The position numbers were made by a program, and so were the translations under genes. A stretch of DNA of 64,000 bases, from contig NC_015731.1 of the NCBI RefSeq assembly GCF_000219585.1, positions 2,170,001 through 2,234,000 of the forward strand, given 5' to 3'. This document shows positions 10,102-19,295 of the stretch, piece by piece. How positions within the stretch are numbered: the stretch's first letter is position 1; every line of letters begins with the position of its first letter. This DNA is from Nitrosomonas sp. Is79A3 (lineage in GTDB: Bacteria; Pseudomonadota; Gammaproteobacteria; Burkholderiales; Nitrosomonadaceae). The notes under the pieces were generated by a model that did no database searches, was not told where the DNA came from, and saw only the letters and a list, made by a program, of their open reading frames with translations.

Positions 10102-10884
10102 CTATTGAATGTTCCCTTTAAGAATATTATTTTTCTGCTGTTCAAATTCTTGTTCCGTAAGCATGCCTTTGTCTCTTAATTGTTCCAAGCGCGCTAGTGC
10201 TGTAATTTGATCATATTGCTGCGATTCTGCCTTGGGTGTACGAAAACCCGACTCATCAGTTACAAAAGATTGTGCTTTTGATAATCCGAGAAATTTTCCG
10301 ATTTTCGAGAGTAATATTTTAATTAGACGCCATAATTTGGGTAAAAACCAAATCGAAAAACCCAAGAAAATAACAAATAAAACGAGAAAGATCTCGGGAT
10401 GTTTTAATGCTGCCCACATTCCCGAGAGCACTAGCAGATCTCCCCCAATGGAGGCCGACCAATTCGTAAATGGCTCGGGGGATGTATTAATCAATAGCCG
10501 AGTACCTGTCTTGGTTGCATGACTCGTTGCCGCCACGCCACCTCCCAGAATACCTGCTGCAATCCCGAGCGCTGGCGTCACATCGCCAACCGCACCCGCT
10601 GCCAGCATGGCACCAGCCGGAATACGAACAAAGGTTTGAATGGAATCCCACACGGAATCCATACCAGGTATCTTATCCATAAAAAATTCTATGAAATACA
10701 TAACACCGGCTGCCGCAATCACCAATGGATCTTCCAATACCGATAATTCGGCAGGCAAATCGATATGACCTGTTGAGCCACCCCAGCCTAGTACCAGCAA
10801 CACCGCATACAGATTGATGCCACTTGCCCAGGAAGCACCCATCATTAGTGCAATGGTCGCTAATAGCGCCTCATAATTTTCCAT
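10102..10884 (-). CDS. DUF4126 membrane protein with C-terminal SHOCT domain
   Basis: A 260-residue membrane protein. Several hydrophobic, glycine- and alanine-rich segments (LLATIALMMGASWASGINLY; VIAAAGVMYFIEFFMDKIPG; LAAGAVGDVTPALGIAAGIL) match the DUF4126 family, followed by another hydrophobic segment near residues 165-190 (VLFVIFLGFSIWFLPKLW). The last 30 residues (ITALARLEQLRDKGMLTEQEFEQQKNNIL) form a SHOCT motif, a short C-terminal helical module of unknown role. Function is unknown. It appears monocistronic. Confidence 0.75.
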   Translation of the reverse strand: MENYEALLATIALMMGASWASGINLYAVLLVLGWGGSTGHIDLPAELSVLEDPLVIAAAGVMYFIEFFMDKIPGMDSVWDSIQTFVRIPAGAMLAAGAVGDVTPALGIAAGILGGGVAATSHATKTGTRLLINTSPEPFTNWSASIGGDLLVLSGMWAALKHPEIFLVLFVIFLGFSIWFLPKLWRLIKILLSKIGKFLGLSKAQSFVTDESGFRTPKAESQQYDQITALARLEQLRDKGMLTEQEFEQQKNNILKGNIQ

Positions 10885-10975
10885 GTTCGAATTTGATTAT
10901 TAAAAGAATTAACTATTTAATCGCGAATACATTTATCCCGTTAGGTAATAACGGTCTTTGTACATCAAGGCGTTA

Positions 10976-11422
10976 TCAAACATCAACACCACGAATCAGA
11001 AGAATCGGAATATGCGCCGTTCGTACCACGCCTTCCGCAATACTACCCATTAGCATACGGCTAAAACCAGATCGGCCATGCGTTCCGATAATGATCAAAT
11101 CTACCCGGTTATTCTTAGCTTCCGTAGCAATAACGCTGGCAATACGTTCCCCCTGCGTTTCAAGCAATTTTATTTCAGCTGCGACTCCGGCCTGTTTAAG
11201 TTTCTTTTGCGCTTGTGCCAGTATTTTTTCTCCAATTCCTCTCATGGATTGGATTAGCTCCGCATAATTTAGATAATCCTCATTGTCAAAATACCAGATA
11301 TCTTCTAATACATGTATCACTTCCACTTGTGCATTTTGCTGTTGCGCAAATTTAATGGCTTCATCCAATGCTCGCTCAGAAGTTGCACTGCCATCAATGG
11401 GTACTAAAATTCGCTGATACAT
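10976..11422 (-). CDS. Universal stress protein, UspA family
   Basis: A 148-residue single-domain Usp protein. It starts MYQRILVPIDGSATSERAL and carries the ATP-binding loop GTHGRSGFSRMLMGSIAE near residue 117 followed by IPILLIR. It is therefore of the nucleotide-binding kind. Such proteins help survival under starvation or respiratory stress, but the specific trigger is not visible here. Confidence 0.9.
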   Translation of the reverse strand: MYQRILVPIDGSATSERALDEAIKFAQQQNAQVEVIHVLEDIWYFDNEDYLNYAELIQSMRGIGEKILAQAQKKLKQAGVAAEIKLLETQGERIASVIATEAKNNRVDLIIIGTHGRSGFSRMLMGSIAEGVVRTAHIPILLIRGVDV

Positions 11423-11855
11423 GACACCCTCACAAAAAATATGTGTTCAAGAACTTCGTTTAAATAAAAAAGATTCTTAACAGACTTCAAACTGACAAGA
11501 CATCATCTTACACTGTCAGGCATGGTACGGAAATTACACTGATTCCTGCAAATCATTACTCTGATGAAGGTAAATTGATTTATCATCTACTATGGATATT
11601 AGTTCTCAATATTTGCATGACCCTTGAATGCCTGGAGAATCACATGATTCTTGGATAAACTTTGTCCCTATCAATTCCCCTTAGTATGCAGCTTAATTAA
11701 CCGAATTATAAAAGACTCAATAATTTCTTTTCATTTATGTTCTCATTAAAATCAGCCCTACCTAACATTCGCATTTTATGCACAGATACGAATATACTGA
11801 GAATTACTTCCGGATAAAAACTATGCTGAATCGTTCAAGGTCAGAGAAATACACA
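11423..11855. other. Divergent intergenic region, uspA to SH3 lipoprotein
   Basis: This AT-rich gap of about 430 bp between divergent genes probably carries both promoters. An open frame reaches upstream to 11778 but has no ribosome site at its early starts. No RNA gene or repeat was recognised. Confidence 0.5.
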
Positions 11856-12650
11856 ATGAAAAAATTTTTGTTGCAAGCTATGTCATCTTATCCATTAAAA
11901 ATTCCTGGTTTGTTATTGAATAAACTGAGTTTTAGCTTGCTTGCACTGCATTTGGCAGGATGTGCTTCGCAGGAACAAGCTCCCATTCAAATTATTGAAC
12001 CAATACCAGTGGCAGTATCGCAGGACGAAGGTTTAAAAATTGAGATCGCACGCTTAGAGAAATTGATTGCTGAAAAAGATGAATTGATTAAAAGTCAGAA
12101 AATTCGCCAACAAAACCAAGCGCAGGTACTACGAGAAGTCAATAAAGAAGCCACTCGCGCGCAGGTAAAACTACATAGGTTAGCTACAAAACCAAGCACA
12201 GCCTCTGCAATTGCAGAAATCGAAGTGGCATTAGACCACTTGAAACAAGTTAAAATTTCTGCAGCGGATCAAATATTGCAGATCCAAGCACAACATTTAG
12301 TAGAAACTGCATCAGTATTCTATGCAAAAGATCAATATGCTCAGGCCATGAACCATGTTGCACAGGCCAAACATTTGATTGGTCTGATAACTGATCCGAA
12401 TCTTAAGAAAATATCCACTGAAAATAATTCTCTTCTCGAGTTTCTTACACCGATAAAATTACGCACAAAAGCAAATGTCAATTTGCGTAAAGAACCCAAT
12501 ACCCGTGCGCCAATATTAGCTACCCTGAAAAAAGATGCAACATTGATAGCAAGTGCGAGTCAAGGCTCGTGGCTTCGAGTTCAGACTGAAAGCAATCAAG
12601 GCTGGGTTCTTAGCACAACACTTGAAATAGAGAAGAACCACAATCCATAA
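11856..12650 (+). CDS. SH3-domain lipoprotein with coiled coil
   Basis: About 264 residues from ATG 11856. A hydrophobic stretch ends in the lipobox LAGC near residue 37, so this should be a lipid-anchored envelope protein. A charged coiled coil (EGLKIEIARLEKLIAEKDELIKS and beyond) follows, then an alanine/glutamine-rich helical region, then a C-terminal bacterial SH3 domain (KANVNLRKEPNTRAP...GWVLSTTL). SH3b domains often bind peptidoglycan. The ATG is preferred to upstream starts because it gives a plausible lipoprotein signal. Confidence 0.7.
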   Translation: MKKFLLQAMSSYPLKIPGLLLNKLSFSLLALHLAGCASQEQAPIQIIEPIPVAVSQDEGLKIEIARLEKLIAEKDELIKSQKIRQQNQAQVLREVNKEATRAQVKLHRLATKPSTASAIAEIEVALDHLKQVKISAADQILQIQAQHLVETASVFYAKDQYAQAMNHVAQAKHLIGLITDPNLKKISTENNSLLEFLTPIKLRTKANVNLRKEPNTRAPILATLKKDATLIASASQGSWLRVQTESNQGWVLSTTLEIEKNHNP

Positions 12651-12656
12651 CTGAAA

Positions 12657-14315
12657 TTATATTGCGGTGCTGGACTGTGGTTGTATACAATAAACTTGGT
12701 CACGTCCAGCATGTTTTGCTTCATACAGGGCACTATCAACCCTGGACAGCAGAGAAGTTACGGATTTATCCTGAGATTCACTTTGAATCACCCCGATACT
12801 GAGTGTCACCCGGAGTATTTTATCTAATGTATTGCAGTATACATCGGCCACATGCGCCCTGATACGTTCCGCTGTCTTCATCGCTTCATCAACATTCGCC
12901 TCAGTTAAAATGATCAGGAACTCGTCACCACCATAACGCGCAGCAAAATCAACGTTGCGAATGCATTGTGAAATATTTTTCGCTATCGCGGCTATTACTT
13001 CATCACCAACAACATGTCCAAGGCTATCATTGAGTGTTTTGAAATAATCGACATCTATCATGAGTACAGCGAAAGGGCGCCTTGTCCGTTCATAGCGAGC
13101 CAATTGCTCACTGATAATCGAATTCAGCTTGCTGCGATTATATAGCCCTGTCAGGCTGTCAGTTGCAGACAATGTTTCCAGCAGCTGATTTTTTTGCTGC
13201 ATAGCAACACTGGCTGCATTTATTTCAGCTTGGTTTAGACGTAACTTATCAGTCATCTGGTTAAATATTCGCGTCAAGTGACCAAGCTCGTCTCGCCGTG
13301 TATTAGTCAATTCAACGCTTAAATCACCCGTAACAATTCTCCCGGTCGCATCAATTAATTTTTGTAAAGGAACCACGATAGCATGGCTCATCCGGAAAGC
13401 GATTATAGTGACAACAAAGATGATGATACTAATCAAACCGATGTACAAATCACGCTGATGTTCCCAAGCAGCATAGATCAATTTATGACTTCTATTGGCG
13501 ATTACTGTTATGGGTGGTTTCTCCGACATATAAGCTAAACCCACTACATTTTCTTGCCGTGGCCCATGAAATACTTCATATTCCCCCGGATTGTCCTGCA
13601 ATCGTTTTAATACTGCAGGCTCAAGCGATACCGGGTTATCAGTATTAACAATCGAAACATCACTGGCCAACATGACGTAACCGTCTTTATCCAATAAAAG
13701 AACATCACCAGGCGGTGATTTTATTTTATCTTTTAAACTTGGCTGAATATTGCGTAAATCAAACGTTACGATCAGTGCACCCAAGATAAAATCATCCACC
13801 GATAACACAGGCACCGAAATGCTCATTATCGCCGTTGCATAATTCGCATTCCATTGTGGCGGCACAACAACGTCTCCTTGGATAGACGCATCTTGTGGCC
13901 AATGTTGAGTAAGCGTCACTGGAAAAGGTGAATCCACGTTACTAGCAATTATTTCACCTTCTGCATCGATTACCGTTAATTCCAATACTGTTTCCAATCG
14001 CTTATGCACAGACTTCAGATAGAGCTCTAATGCTTTCTGCTGTTTTATGAATTTATTCTTCTGCGGTTGAGATCCTAAAGATAATCCTTCAATAAGAATC
14101 TTAGATGTTGCAAGTTCGCGAACGACAAGAACTTGCTCTTTAATCCATAAATCCAACTCCCGGCTGGCATAGTTAGCCAAAGCACGCAACTCACGTGTTA
14201 CATTCTCACTGATCATCGTCTCATTCTGCTGAAACGACAATATGCCCAGCCCCAGTGAAGGAATCAGCGTGGCTAGCATTGAAAAAACGATAATTTTGCT
14301 TTTGATGCTTTTCAA
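12657..14315 (-). CDS. Membrane diguanylate cyclase: Cache sensor, HAMP, GGDEF
   Basis: A 552-residue protein. An N-terminal membrane segment, a roughly 250-residue periplasmic Cache-like sensor, a second membrane segment (LISIIIFVVTIIAF), a HAMP linker (VPLQKLIDATGRIVTGDL) and a GGDEF domain lie in that order. The active site reads GGDEF intact, and an RNVD inhibitory-site motif lies five residues before it, so product feedback by c-di-GMP is likely. It starts 26 bp after a globin gene on the same strand, which suggests co-transcription. Confidence 0.88.
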   Translation of the reverse strand: MKSIKSKIIVFSMLATLIPSLGLGILSFQQNETMISENVTRELRALANYASRELDLWIKEQVLVVRELATSKILIEGLSLGSQPQKNKFIKQQKALELYLKSVHKRLETVLELTVIDAEGEIIASNVDSPFPVTLTQHWPQDASIQGDVVVPPQWNANYATAIMSISVPVLSVDDFILGALIVTFDLRNIQPSLKDKIKSPPGDVLLLDKDGYVMLASDVSIVNTDNPVSLEPAVLKRLQDNPGEYEVFHGPRQENVVGLAYMSEKPPITVIANRSHKLIYAAWEHQRDLYIGLISIIIFVVTIIAFRMSHAIVVPLQKLIDATGRIVTGDLSVELTNTRRDELGHLTRIFNQMTDKLRLNQAEINAASVAMQQKNQLLETLSATDSLTGLYNRSKLNSIISEQLARYERTRRPFAVLMIDVDYFKTLNDSLGHVVGDEVIAAIAKNISQCIRNVDFAARYGGDEFLIILTEANVDEAMKTAERIRAHVADVYCNTLDKILRVTLSIGVIQSESQDKSVTSLLSRVDSALYEAKHAGRDQVYCIQPQSSTAI

Positions 14316-14341
14316 TATAATCTTGATAAGGACTCTAAAAG

Positions 14342-14767
14342 TTATACGGTACGAAGTGTTATGGGTTCTTTATCCGGGTAATTACTCATTTGATACCCCT
14401 GCCAAAGCCTGCTTGCAATAAATGAGGCAATTGCATTGGCATGTTGCTGCAAACTTGGATTACCCAGTTCTTCGGTTGTTTGTCGGAAAAGTTGAAGCCA
14501 ACGTTCAAATAACTCTGCGCTAAGCTCAGGAAGTGCGATATGTTTAGGCATAGGCGCGCCGCGAAATCGGCTGGTGCCACGTAACTGGGCCGACCAGAAA
14601 TTGATCATTTGCACAAAATGCGCGTCCCAATCAATCACATGTGCTTCAAAAATAGGCCCCAGAGCAGGATCTTTTCTGGCTTTTGCATAAAACGTATGGA
14701 CCAGTTGCGCTATTTCTTCTTCACTATATAAACTGGGATCGGGCATGGAAAATGGTGATTGACTCAT
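14342..14767 (-). CDS. Group III truncated haemoglobin
   Basis: A 141-residue globin of the short 2-on-2 fold. The pattern YAKARKDPALGPIF...WDAHFVQMINFWSAQLRGTSRFRG...PMPKHIAL is typical of group III truncated haemoglobins. Roles in NO or O2 chemistry are known for relatives but not proven. Its place just upstream of a diguanylate cyclase gene suggests a possible link between haem ligand sensing or NO removal and c-di-GMP; this is inference. Confidence 0.85.
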   Translation of the reverse strand: MSQSPFSMPDPSLYSEEEIAQLVHTFYAKARKDPALGPIFEAHVIDWDAHFVQMINFWSAQLRGTSRFRGAPMPKHIALPELSAELFERWLQLFRQTTEELGNPSLQQHANAIASFIASRLWQGYQMSNYPDKEPITLRTV

Positions 14768-15000
14768 AATTTTTTCAGCTTACCTCTGGATGAAAAGTCG
14801 TTACTAGTTAAATAATCAACTCAATATATATAAAAAAACTAAAGCCTATGTAGTATAAATACGACTAAAAGTGTTTTCTATTGAGACAAATAAGTTTATC
14901 TTTGGTTGTCGGGATTGTCCAACTTAGAATTATATTGGGCAATTTTGCATAGTACCGGTAAATGCAAGAATTATCAGTTATTCTGGAGGCGTCGATTAAC

Positions 15001-16611
15001 ATGAAAGAATTATATGGAAAAGCACTGCTGGTTGATCCGGCACTCACAAAATCAACTGCATTTACTCGAGAGGAACGCCAGCGCTATGGTTTACGTGGAT
15101 TACTTCCCTATGATGTTGCAAGCATCAATAAACAAATAGATCGCGTTTTGGGCAGCATGCGCTGCAAAAGCACTGCGATTGAAAAATATATTTTTCTCAA
15201 TGCTCTGCTAGAGCGCAATCAGCGGCTTTTTTATCGAACGATGATTGATCATATTGAAGAAATAATGCCTTTGGTTTATACCCCAACAGTCGGTGAAGCA
15301 TGCAAGGAATTTGCGCATATATTCAGGAAACCGCAAGGATTTTATATTACACCTGAAGATCGCGGTGAGATTGCAACAATTCTGAGAAACTGGCCGGAAG
15401 AAGATATCCGTGTGATTGTTGTTACAGACGGAGAACGTATTCTGGGTTTAGGAGATTTAGGCGCCAATGGTATGGGAATACCCATCGGCAAAGTCGCTCT
15501 TTATGTAGCCTGCGCTGGGATTCATCCGGCTCAATGCATGCCTATCATGCTGGATGTTGGCACAAATAACATAGCAATACGTGAAGACCCGCTTTATTTA
15601 GGTTATCCCTATCCGAGAATTAGCGGTGATGCCTATCGGACACTGGTTGATGAATTTGTCAAAGCTGTGCAATCTCGTTTCCCAAATGCATTGATACAGT
15701 TTGAGGATTTCCTCACGCCGCATGCGTTTGAATTTCTAGACAAGTATGGTGGACAGGTTCGCTGTTTTAATGACGATATACAAGGTACTGCTGCGGTGAC
15801 ACTTGCAGGTATTTATACCTCTTGCCGTATTACCGGGAAGAAATTTGCCGATCTGAATATTATGTTTCTGGGCACTGGCTCTGCGGCAGGCGGCACTGCG
15901 GAATTGATAGTCGATGCATTCCGTGCAGCTGGCATAAGCAAGCCGGAAGCACAGAAACGGTTATGGTTTATCGATAGAAAAGGATTGGTGACAGCAGCAA
16001 ACGAAAATATTAAACCACGCATAAAACCATTTGCTCAGAAACATCCCGCTTGCAGTTTTGTTGATGCTATCGGTGAAATTAAGCCCGATGTACTGATCGG
16101 TGCAACCGGTGTTGCCGGAACATTTACTGAGGCCATTGTGCGTAAGATGGCTGCAGTGAATGAACACCCGGTCATTATCGCCTTATCAAATCCAACTTCA
16201 CATACTGAGTGCACTGCTGAACAGGCTTATCAATGGAGTGATGGGCGAGTAATCTTTGCCAGCGGCAGCCCTTTTGACGCCGTGCGGTACGGCAATCAGT
16301 TATTCAAGCCCGCTCAAGGTAATAACGCTTATATTTTTCCAGGCATAGGTCTTGGAATTTACGCAAGTTCGGCCCGGCTTGTCACACAAACTATGTTTCT
16401 AGCAGCTGCCGAGGTGTTGGCAAATACCGTTACACAACAGGAGATCAGCACTGGCGCGGTTTATCCCGCATTGACACGGGTACGTGAGGTTTCCCATGCG
16501 ATTGCTGTTGCAGTTTGCCGGGTTGCAGTTCAAGAAGGATTGACGGATTCCAGCTTGCCTGAGGATCTGCCTGGCTGTGTTAAGACGCTGATGTATGAAC
16601 CGAATTATTAA
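15001..16611 (+). CDS. maeA: NAD-dependent malic enzyme
   Basis: About 536 residues from ATG 15001, preceded by GGAGG; an in-frame ATG at 14962 would add 13 codons. Motifs include RGLLPYDV, VYTPTVGEACKEF, the nucleotide-binding region FLGTGSAAGG and the acidic metal-binding FNDDIQGTAAVTL. Malic enzyme oxidatively decarboxylates malate to pyruvate, giving reduced cofactor. It is of the large eukaryote-like NAD-type family. It stands alone between divergent and convergent genes. Confidence 0.9.
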   Translation: MKELYGKALLVDPALTKSTAFTREERQRYGLRGLLPYDVASINKQIDRVLGSMRCKSTAIEKYIFLNALLERNQRLFYRTMIDHIEEIMPLVYTPTVGEACKEFAHIFRKPQGFYITPEDRGEIATILRNWPEEDIRVIVVTDGERILGLGDLGANGMGIPIGKVALYVACAGIHPAQCMPIMLDVGTNNIAIREDPLYLGYPYPRISGDAYRTLVDEFVKAVQSRFPNALIQFEDFLTPHAFEFLDKYGGQVRCFNDDIQGTAAVTLAGIYTSCRITGKKFADLNIMFLGTGSAAGGTAELIVDAFRAAGISKPEAQKRLWFIDRKGLVTAANENIKPRIKPFAQKHPACSFVDAIGEIKPDVLIGATGVAGTFTEAIVRKMAAVNEHPVIIALSNPTSHTECTAEQAYQWSDGRVIFASGSPFDAVRYGNQLFKPAQGNNAYIFPGIGLGIYASSARLVTQTMFLAAAEVLANTVTQQEISTGAVYPALTRVREVSHAIAVAVCRVAVQEGLTDSSLPEDLPGCVKTLMYEPNY

Positions 16612-16643
16612 ATCCGGTTCAAAGACGGACAAGTTGATTTAAT

Positions 16644-17474
16644 TTATTTGAATAAATTGATAACACCATCCAACCCCACGTAGTCGATTGAATAAGTTGC
16701 ATGGTCCCTTACGATGGGTTTAGCGTGGTACGCAATACTGACTCCGGCCTCTGTCATCATGTCCAGATCATTGGCACCATCCCCAATAGCGATAATCTGC
16801 TCACACTTAATACCCAGTTCGTCACGAATCTTTTTTAATACTTGCGCTTTTCCTTGTCTGCCAAGAATTTTTCCAATCACTTTGCCTGTCAGTCTATTAT
16901 CCACAATCTCCAGCACATTGGCAGCCGCGAAATCAAATCCCAGCCTAGCTTTAATCCGATCGGTAAAAAATGTGAAACCGCCAGAGATAACCATCGTTTT
17001 TAACCCGGATAACCTGGCTTGTAGCAGCATTCTCTCAGCACCGGGGTTAAGTTTTACACGTTCGTCATAGACTTTTTGCAATGCATCATGATGCAAGCCT
17101 CGCAATAAAGCTGTGCGGCGCGTGAGGCTTTCTTCAAAACTTATTTCGCCACGCATGGTTTGCAATGTAATTTCTGCTACCTGGGATTTTATACCCTGCA
17201 TATCAGCAATTTCATCTATAGATTCAATTGCCAATAGCGTGGAATCCATATCCATTGCAATCAATTTAAAATCAGAAAGCTTCTGATCGAGGTTTACAAA
17301 AGCAAAATCTAATTCTGCTTGTGTGCAATATTCGGAGATAGCATTGGAATGAATGGCATTTATTAACCGGAAAGCGTGACCGGTAATCCGTTCAATCCCA
17401 TCTGCTTGGGATAATTTTGCTAAGGCCCGCAAGTCACTATTATTGACTTCCAGTCCCTGAATAATCAGATTCAT
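16644..17474 (-). CDS. serB: Phosphoserine phosphatase SerB
   Basis: A 276-residue HAD-superfamily phosphatase. Motif I is DMDSTLLAIE with both catalytic aspartates, motif II is VISGGFTFF, and motif IV is AIGDGANDLDMM. The N-terminal 70 residues form the small ACT-like regulatory part seen in SerB. It makes L-serine from phosphoserine in the last step of serine biosynthesis. Confidence 0.95.
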   Translation of the reverse strand: MNLIIQGLEVNNSDLRALAKLSQADGIERITGHAFRLINAIHSNAISEYCTQAELDFAFVNLDQKLSDFKLIAMDMDSTLLAIESIDEIADMQGIKSQVAEITLQTMRGEISFEESLTRRTALLRGLHHDALQKVYDERVKLNPGAERMLLQARLSGLKTMVISGGFTFFTDRIKARLGFDFAAANVLEIVDNRLTGKVIGKILGRQGKAQVLKKIRDELGIKCEQIIAIGDGANDLDMMTEAGVSIAYHAKPIVRDHATYSIDYVGLDGVINLFK

Positions 17475-17522
17475 GTGGTTTATAATTCTCTTTAGTACAA
17501 AAACGAGCGGGCTATGAAAAAC

Positions 17523-18986
17523 TTAGCTGGCACTCCATTCCATAATCTGATTCCGGCCGGCATGTTTGGCAGCATAAAGCGCATAGTCAGCGGCTTTAAT
17601 GAGATCTCTCGGCTCCTGAAAATGTGTTGCATTTTCATAATAAGCAGCAACACCTATGGAAGCAGTTATTTTGATTGTAATACCCCCATCGAATTTATAC
17701 GCAATTGCTGCAATGGAGTCTTTTAAGCGGGAAATAAGATTTCTTGAGGCGGTAAGTGTTGTGCCCGGAAGAATCAAAGCAAATTCTTCGCCGCCATAAC
17801 GGCTCAGCGTGTCGTCCTGACGGATTTGATCGAAAAGTGTTTTTACGACAGTAGCCAATAACGAATCTCCTGCGACATGTCCGTAGGTATCATTCACATT
17901 TTTAAAATGATCAAGATCAATAATAGCAATAGTCAACGGCAGATTGTATTGCATGGCAAGGTTGAATTCGCGCCGCAGTGTTTCATCGAAATAGGTCCGA
18001 TTGTATGCACCGGTTAATCCGTCACGCTGCGATTTGTCTTCCAAATCCTTCATTCTGGACAGGTCGTGTATCATCAGTAACTCTTTAGCTTCTGCCAGAA
18101 TTCCAGTTACTTCGCACGGATGGTGAATCGTCATTTCAAAAAGCTCCTCCACAGCACTCAAACCAACTTCCATAATTTTGATCACATCAATAAGAGCAGA
18201 GGGATCCAATCCAAGCCAATCTTGTGTAGCTTTATTTAGAGTGGTCATTTTTTCAGCCTCGTGCGGGTACAGAAAATAATCAGCTAAGTAACGCGACACA
18301 GCCAAACAAGATTGAAGCGTTGGTCCTAAGTTTTGGGGCTCCGGTTGGGAGTGACTGTTAATGCAGGATAAAGCGATATAATCCGGAATATGCCATTTTT
18401 TGAGCAGTGCGTACCCCAATTCATCATGCCCAGCTCCAAAAGTTTTACGTTCAATTTCAAGCAAAATATCATGATCAGGGGTCGATGCAAAAATTTTGCC
18501 ATATTCTTCAGGCATAATGACCCAATAAGCAAGAATACCGATTTCTTGCACTAGCCCAGCCAGAAACAAATCATCCAAGAAATTCAGCTCAAGCTTTTCC
18601 CCAAGTGCACGACTGGCAAGCGCTGATGTAATCGACCGGCGCCAGAAAATATTACTGTCAAAAGCAGAGCTGCTATTTGACAACGATGTCATCATGAGTG
18701 AATTGGCTAACGTGAAGGATAATGCAATGACAAGAACGGTATGTGTTCCAAGAATACTAACAGCTTGCCGGATATTTGTTGCAACCCGGCGCGATTTATA
18801 TAAAGGTGTGTTAGCTGTTCGAAGTAATTTTGCCGCGAGAACTGGATCCAAAGAGATATATTCACAAACTGTTCTGATATCGGCATCAGGATCATTAGCC
18901 ATTTCGATTATTTTGACAGCAACCGCCGGTAAGCTTGGTAGCGTTGTGCAATAATTTAGCCGTCTTTTCAATGTATCATCAATCAC
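17523..18986 (-). CDS. HDOD-GGEEF signalling protein
   Basis: A 487-residue cytoplasmic protein. An HDOD domain (roughly residues 10-210; LPSLPAVAVKIIEMANDPDADI...RVATNIRQAVSILG) is followed by a GGDEF-family domain with active site GGEEF. An RQDD inhibitory-site motif lies five residues before it, so it can be an active, feedback-inhibited diguanylate cyclase. The start is a GTG at 18986 with AAGGA about 8 bases upstream. HDOD domains are regulatory modules related to HD phosphohydrolases without their catalytic set. Confidence 0.88.
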   Translation of the reverse strand: MIDDTLKRRLNYCTTLPSLPAVAVKIIEMANDPDADIRTVCEYISLDPVLAAKLLRTANTPLYKSRRVATNIRQAVSILGTHTVLVIALSFTLANSLMMTSLSNSSSAFDSNIFWRRSITSALASRALGEKLELNFLDDLFLAGLVQEIGILAYWVIMPEEYGKIFASTPDHDILLEIERKTFGAGHDELGYALLKKWHIPDYIALSCINSHSQPEPQNLGPTLQSCLAVSRYLADYFLYPHEAEKMTTLNKATQDWLGLDPSALIDVIKIMEVGLSAVEELFEMTIHHPCEVTGILAEAKELLMIHDLSRMKDLEDKSQRDGLTGAYNRTYFDETLRREFNLAMQYNLPLTIAIIDLDHFKNVNDTYGHVAGDSLLATVVKTLFDQIRQDDTLSRYGGEEFALILPGTTLTASRNLISRLKDSIAAIAYKFDGGITIKITASIGVAAYYENATHFQEPRDLIKAADYALYAAKHAGRNQIMEWSAS

Positions 18987-19295
18987 TTATTATCCTTATT
19001 ATTAGATAACATCTATATATTATTGAAAGAATGAATGATTCTATTTTTAGAATAATATAAAGATAACATATACAACTATTTTCATAAGACATATTTGCAA
19101 TAACTTGTAAGATTTTTCTCCTTTACACCTTATACCCCTAACAAGTATTCATTCTTTCAATTAAGCAGATGTTATGCTATTAATCTTCAGCATAAATTGT
19201 TTTGAATATTTGAAATAATGCGGCTATAAGAAAGCCAAGAAATAAACGGCAAGAATAAATTGCTTGAAAGAAAATTATAGATAAAGGAGTCTAAC
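18987..19295. other. Divergent promoter region with 15-bp inverted repeat
   Basis: The very AT-rich gap between the HDOD-GGEEF gene and pepA contains a perfect 15-bp inverted repeat, ATTGAAAGAATGAAT at 19022-19036 and its complement at 19147-19161. The arms are about 110 bp apart. They could be two operator copies for a shared regulator of the divergent genes; this is inference. Confidence 0.55.

Noticed and set aside
10824..11267. A 147-codon plus-strand open frame over the uspA gene
   Set aside because: It is antisense to a clear Usp protein and resembles no protein family.
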